5,676 nucleotides of DNA from Chitinophagaceae bacterium (GTDB lineage Bacteria > Bacteroidota > Bacteroidia > Chitinophagales > Chitinophagaceae), in assembly GCA_003151295.1 (NCBI GenBank), contig PLXD01000505.1:9526-15201 (forward strand), in the 5' to 3' direction. Made by a program: the position numbers and the translations under genes. Within the stretch, counting starts at the first letter, position 1. Each line of letters begins with the position of its first letter. Positions 5,516 to 5,676 of the stretch are shown in pieces. Under the pieces are notes generated by a model. The model was not told the DNA's origin and searched no databases. It saw only the letters and a list, made by a program, of their open reading frames with translations.

Positions 5516-5676
5516 ATGAAAAGAAGAACGATCATCAAGGCACTTGCTGGAGCCATTCCTGCCTTCGGTCTATCCGGGATTGTAAAAGCAGCATCCCCGT
5601 GGAATATAAGTTCCCGGCCGGGCACAGAGGACTCTTTTCAACCTAACTGGGATTCTTTAAAAAACTATTCGGTGTA
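5516..5676 (+). CDS. Probable alpha-L-fucosidase (GH29), N-terminal fragment with Tat signal
   Basis: The first 53 codons of a gene that leaves the window at the right edge. The start MKRRTIIKAL, then a mild hydrophobic stretch to about residue 25 (IVKAA), is a twin-arginine-type signal peptide, so the product should be exported folded. The mature N-terminus contains PNWDSLKNYSV (residues 43-53). In Bacteroidota alpha-L-fucosidases of family GH29 this wording directly precedes the conserved PEWFRDAKFG segment, which would lie just beyond the window. The ATG at 5516 follows an A/T-only stretch as is usual for this phylum. The gene has its own 156-base upstream gap and is probably not part of the cytochrome operon. 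The enzyme family is inferred from a short N-terminus; other secreted glycosidases are possible. Confidence 0.6.
   Translation, partial: MKRRTIIKALAGAIPAFGLSGIVKAASPWNISSRPGTEDSFQPNWDSLKNYSV

Noticed and set aside
5434..5625. Minus-strand 63-codon open frame over the start of the fucosidase gene
   Set aside because: It is antisense to the Tat signal peptide coding region and has no recognisable features; the plus-strand gene explains the sequence better.

Overview
The window looks like chromosomal DNA of a Bacteroidota bacterium, probably a Chitinophaga-like soil or freshwater genus. This is judged from protein style, from starts preceded by A/T-rich stretches instead of Shine-Dalgarno boxes, from TTTG / TAnnTTTG-like promoter elements, and from a Tat-exported family 29 glycoside hydrolase at the right edge. 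The assignment is an inference; no marker gene is present.

Layout. Left part, minus strand (read right to left): an OmpR/PhoB-type response regulator, a HAMP-containing membrane histidine kinase overlapping it by ATGA, and after a 131-base gap the first 75 codons of a VIT1/CCC1-type iron/manganese transporter that runs off the left edge. Middle: a 458-base divergent intergenic region holding a 19-bp tandem repeat, a strong rho-independent terminator with no gene before it, and several inverted repeats built on GGTAAT, one overlapping the likely promoter. Right part, plus strand: a three-gene cluster encoding a TsdA-like dihaem cytochrome c (thiosulfate dehydrogenase / tetrathionate reductase family), an exported DsrE-fold protein, and a molybdate/sulfate-type periplasmic substrate-binding protein without permease or ATPase. 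A 156-base gap with clustered inverted repeats follows. The window ends in the first 53 codons of a probable alpha-L-fucosidase.

How the genes may work together. All three products of the plus-strand cluster carry export signals, so they would act outside the inner membrane. A dihaem enzyme that interconverts thiosulfate and tetrathionate, a DsrE protein with one conserved-looking cysteine, and an oxyanion-type binding protein together suggest a periplasmic sulfur-compound module. The divergent two-component system is the obvious candidate regulator. The enzyme family and the folds are well supported; the joint function, the ligand of the binding protein and the regulatory link are inference. 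The VIT1-type gene and the fucosidase appear to be unrelated neighbours, although the transporter is co-oriented with the two-component genes.
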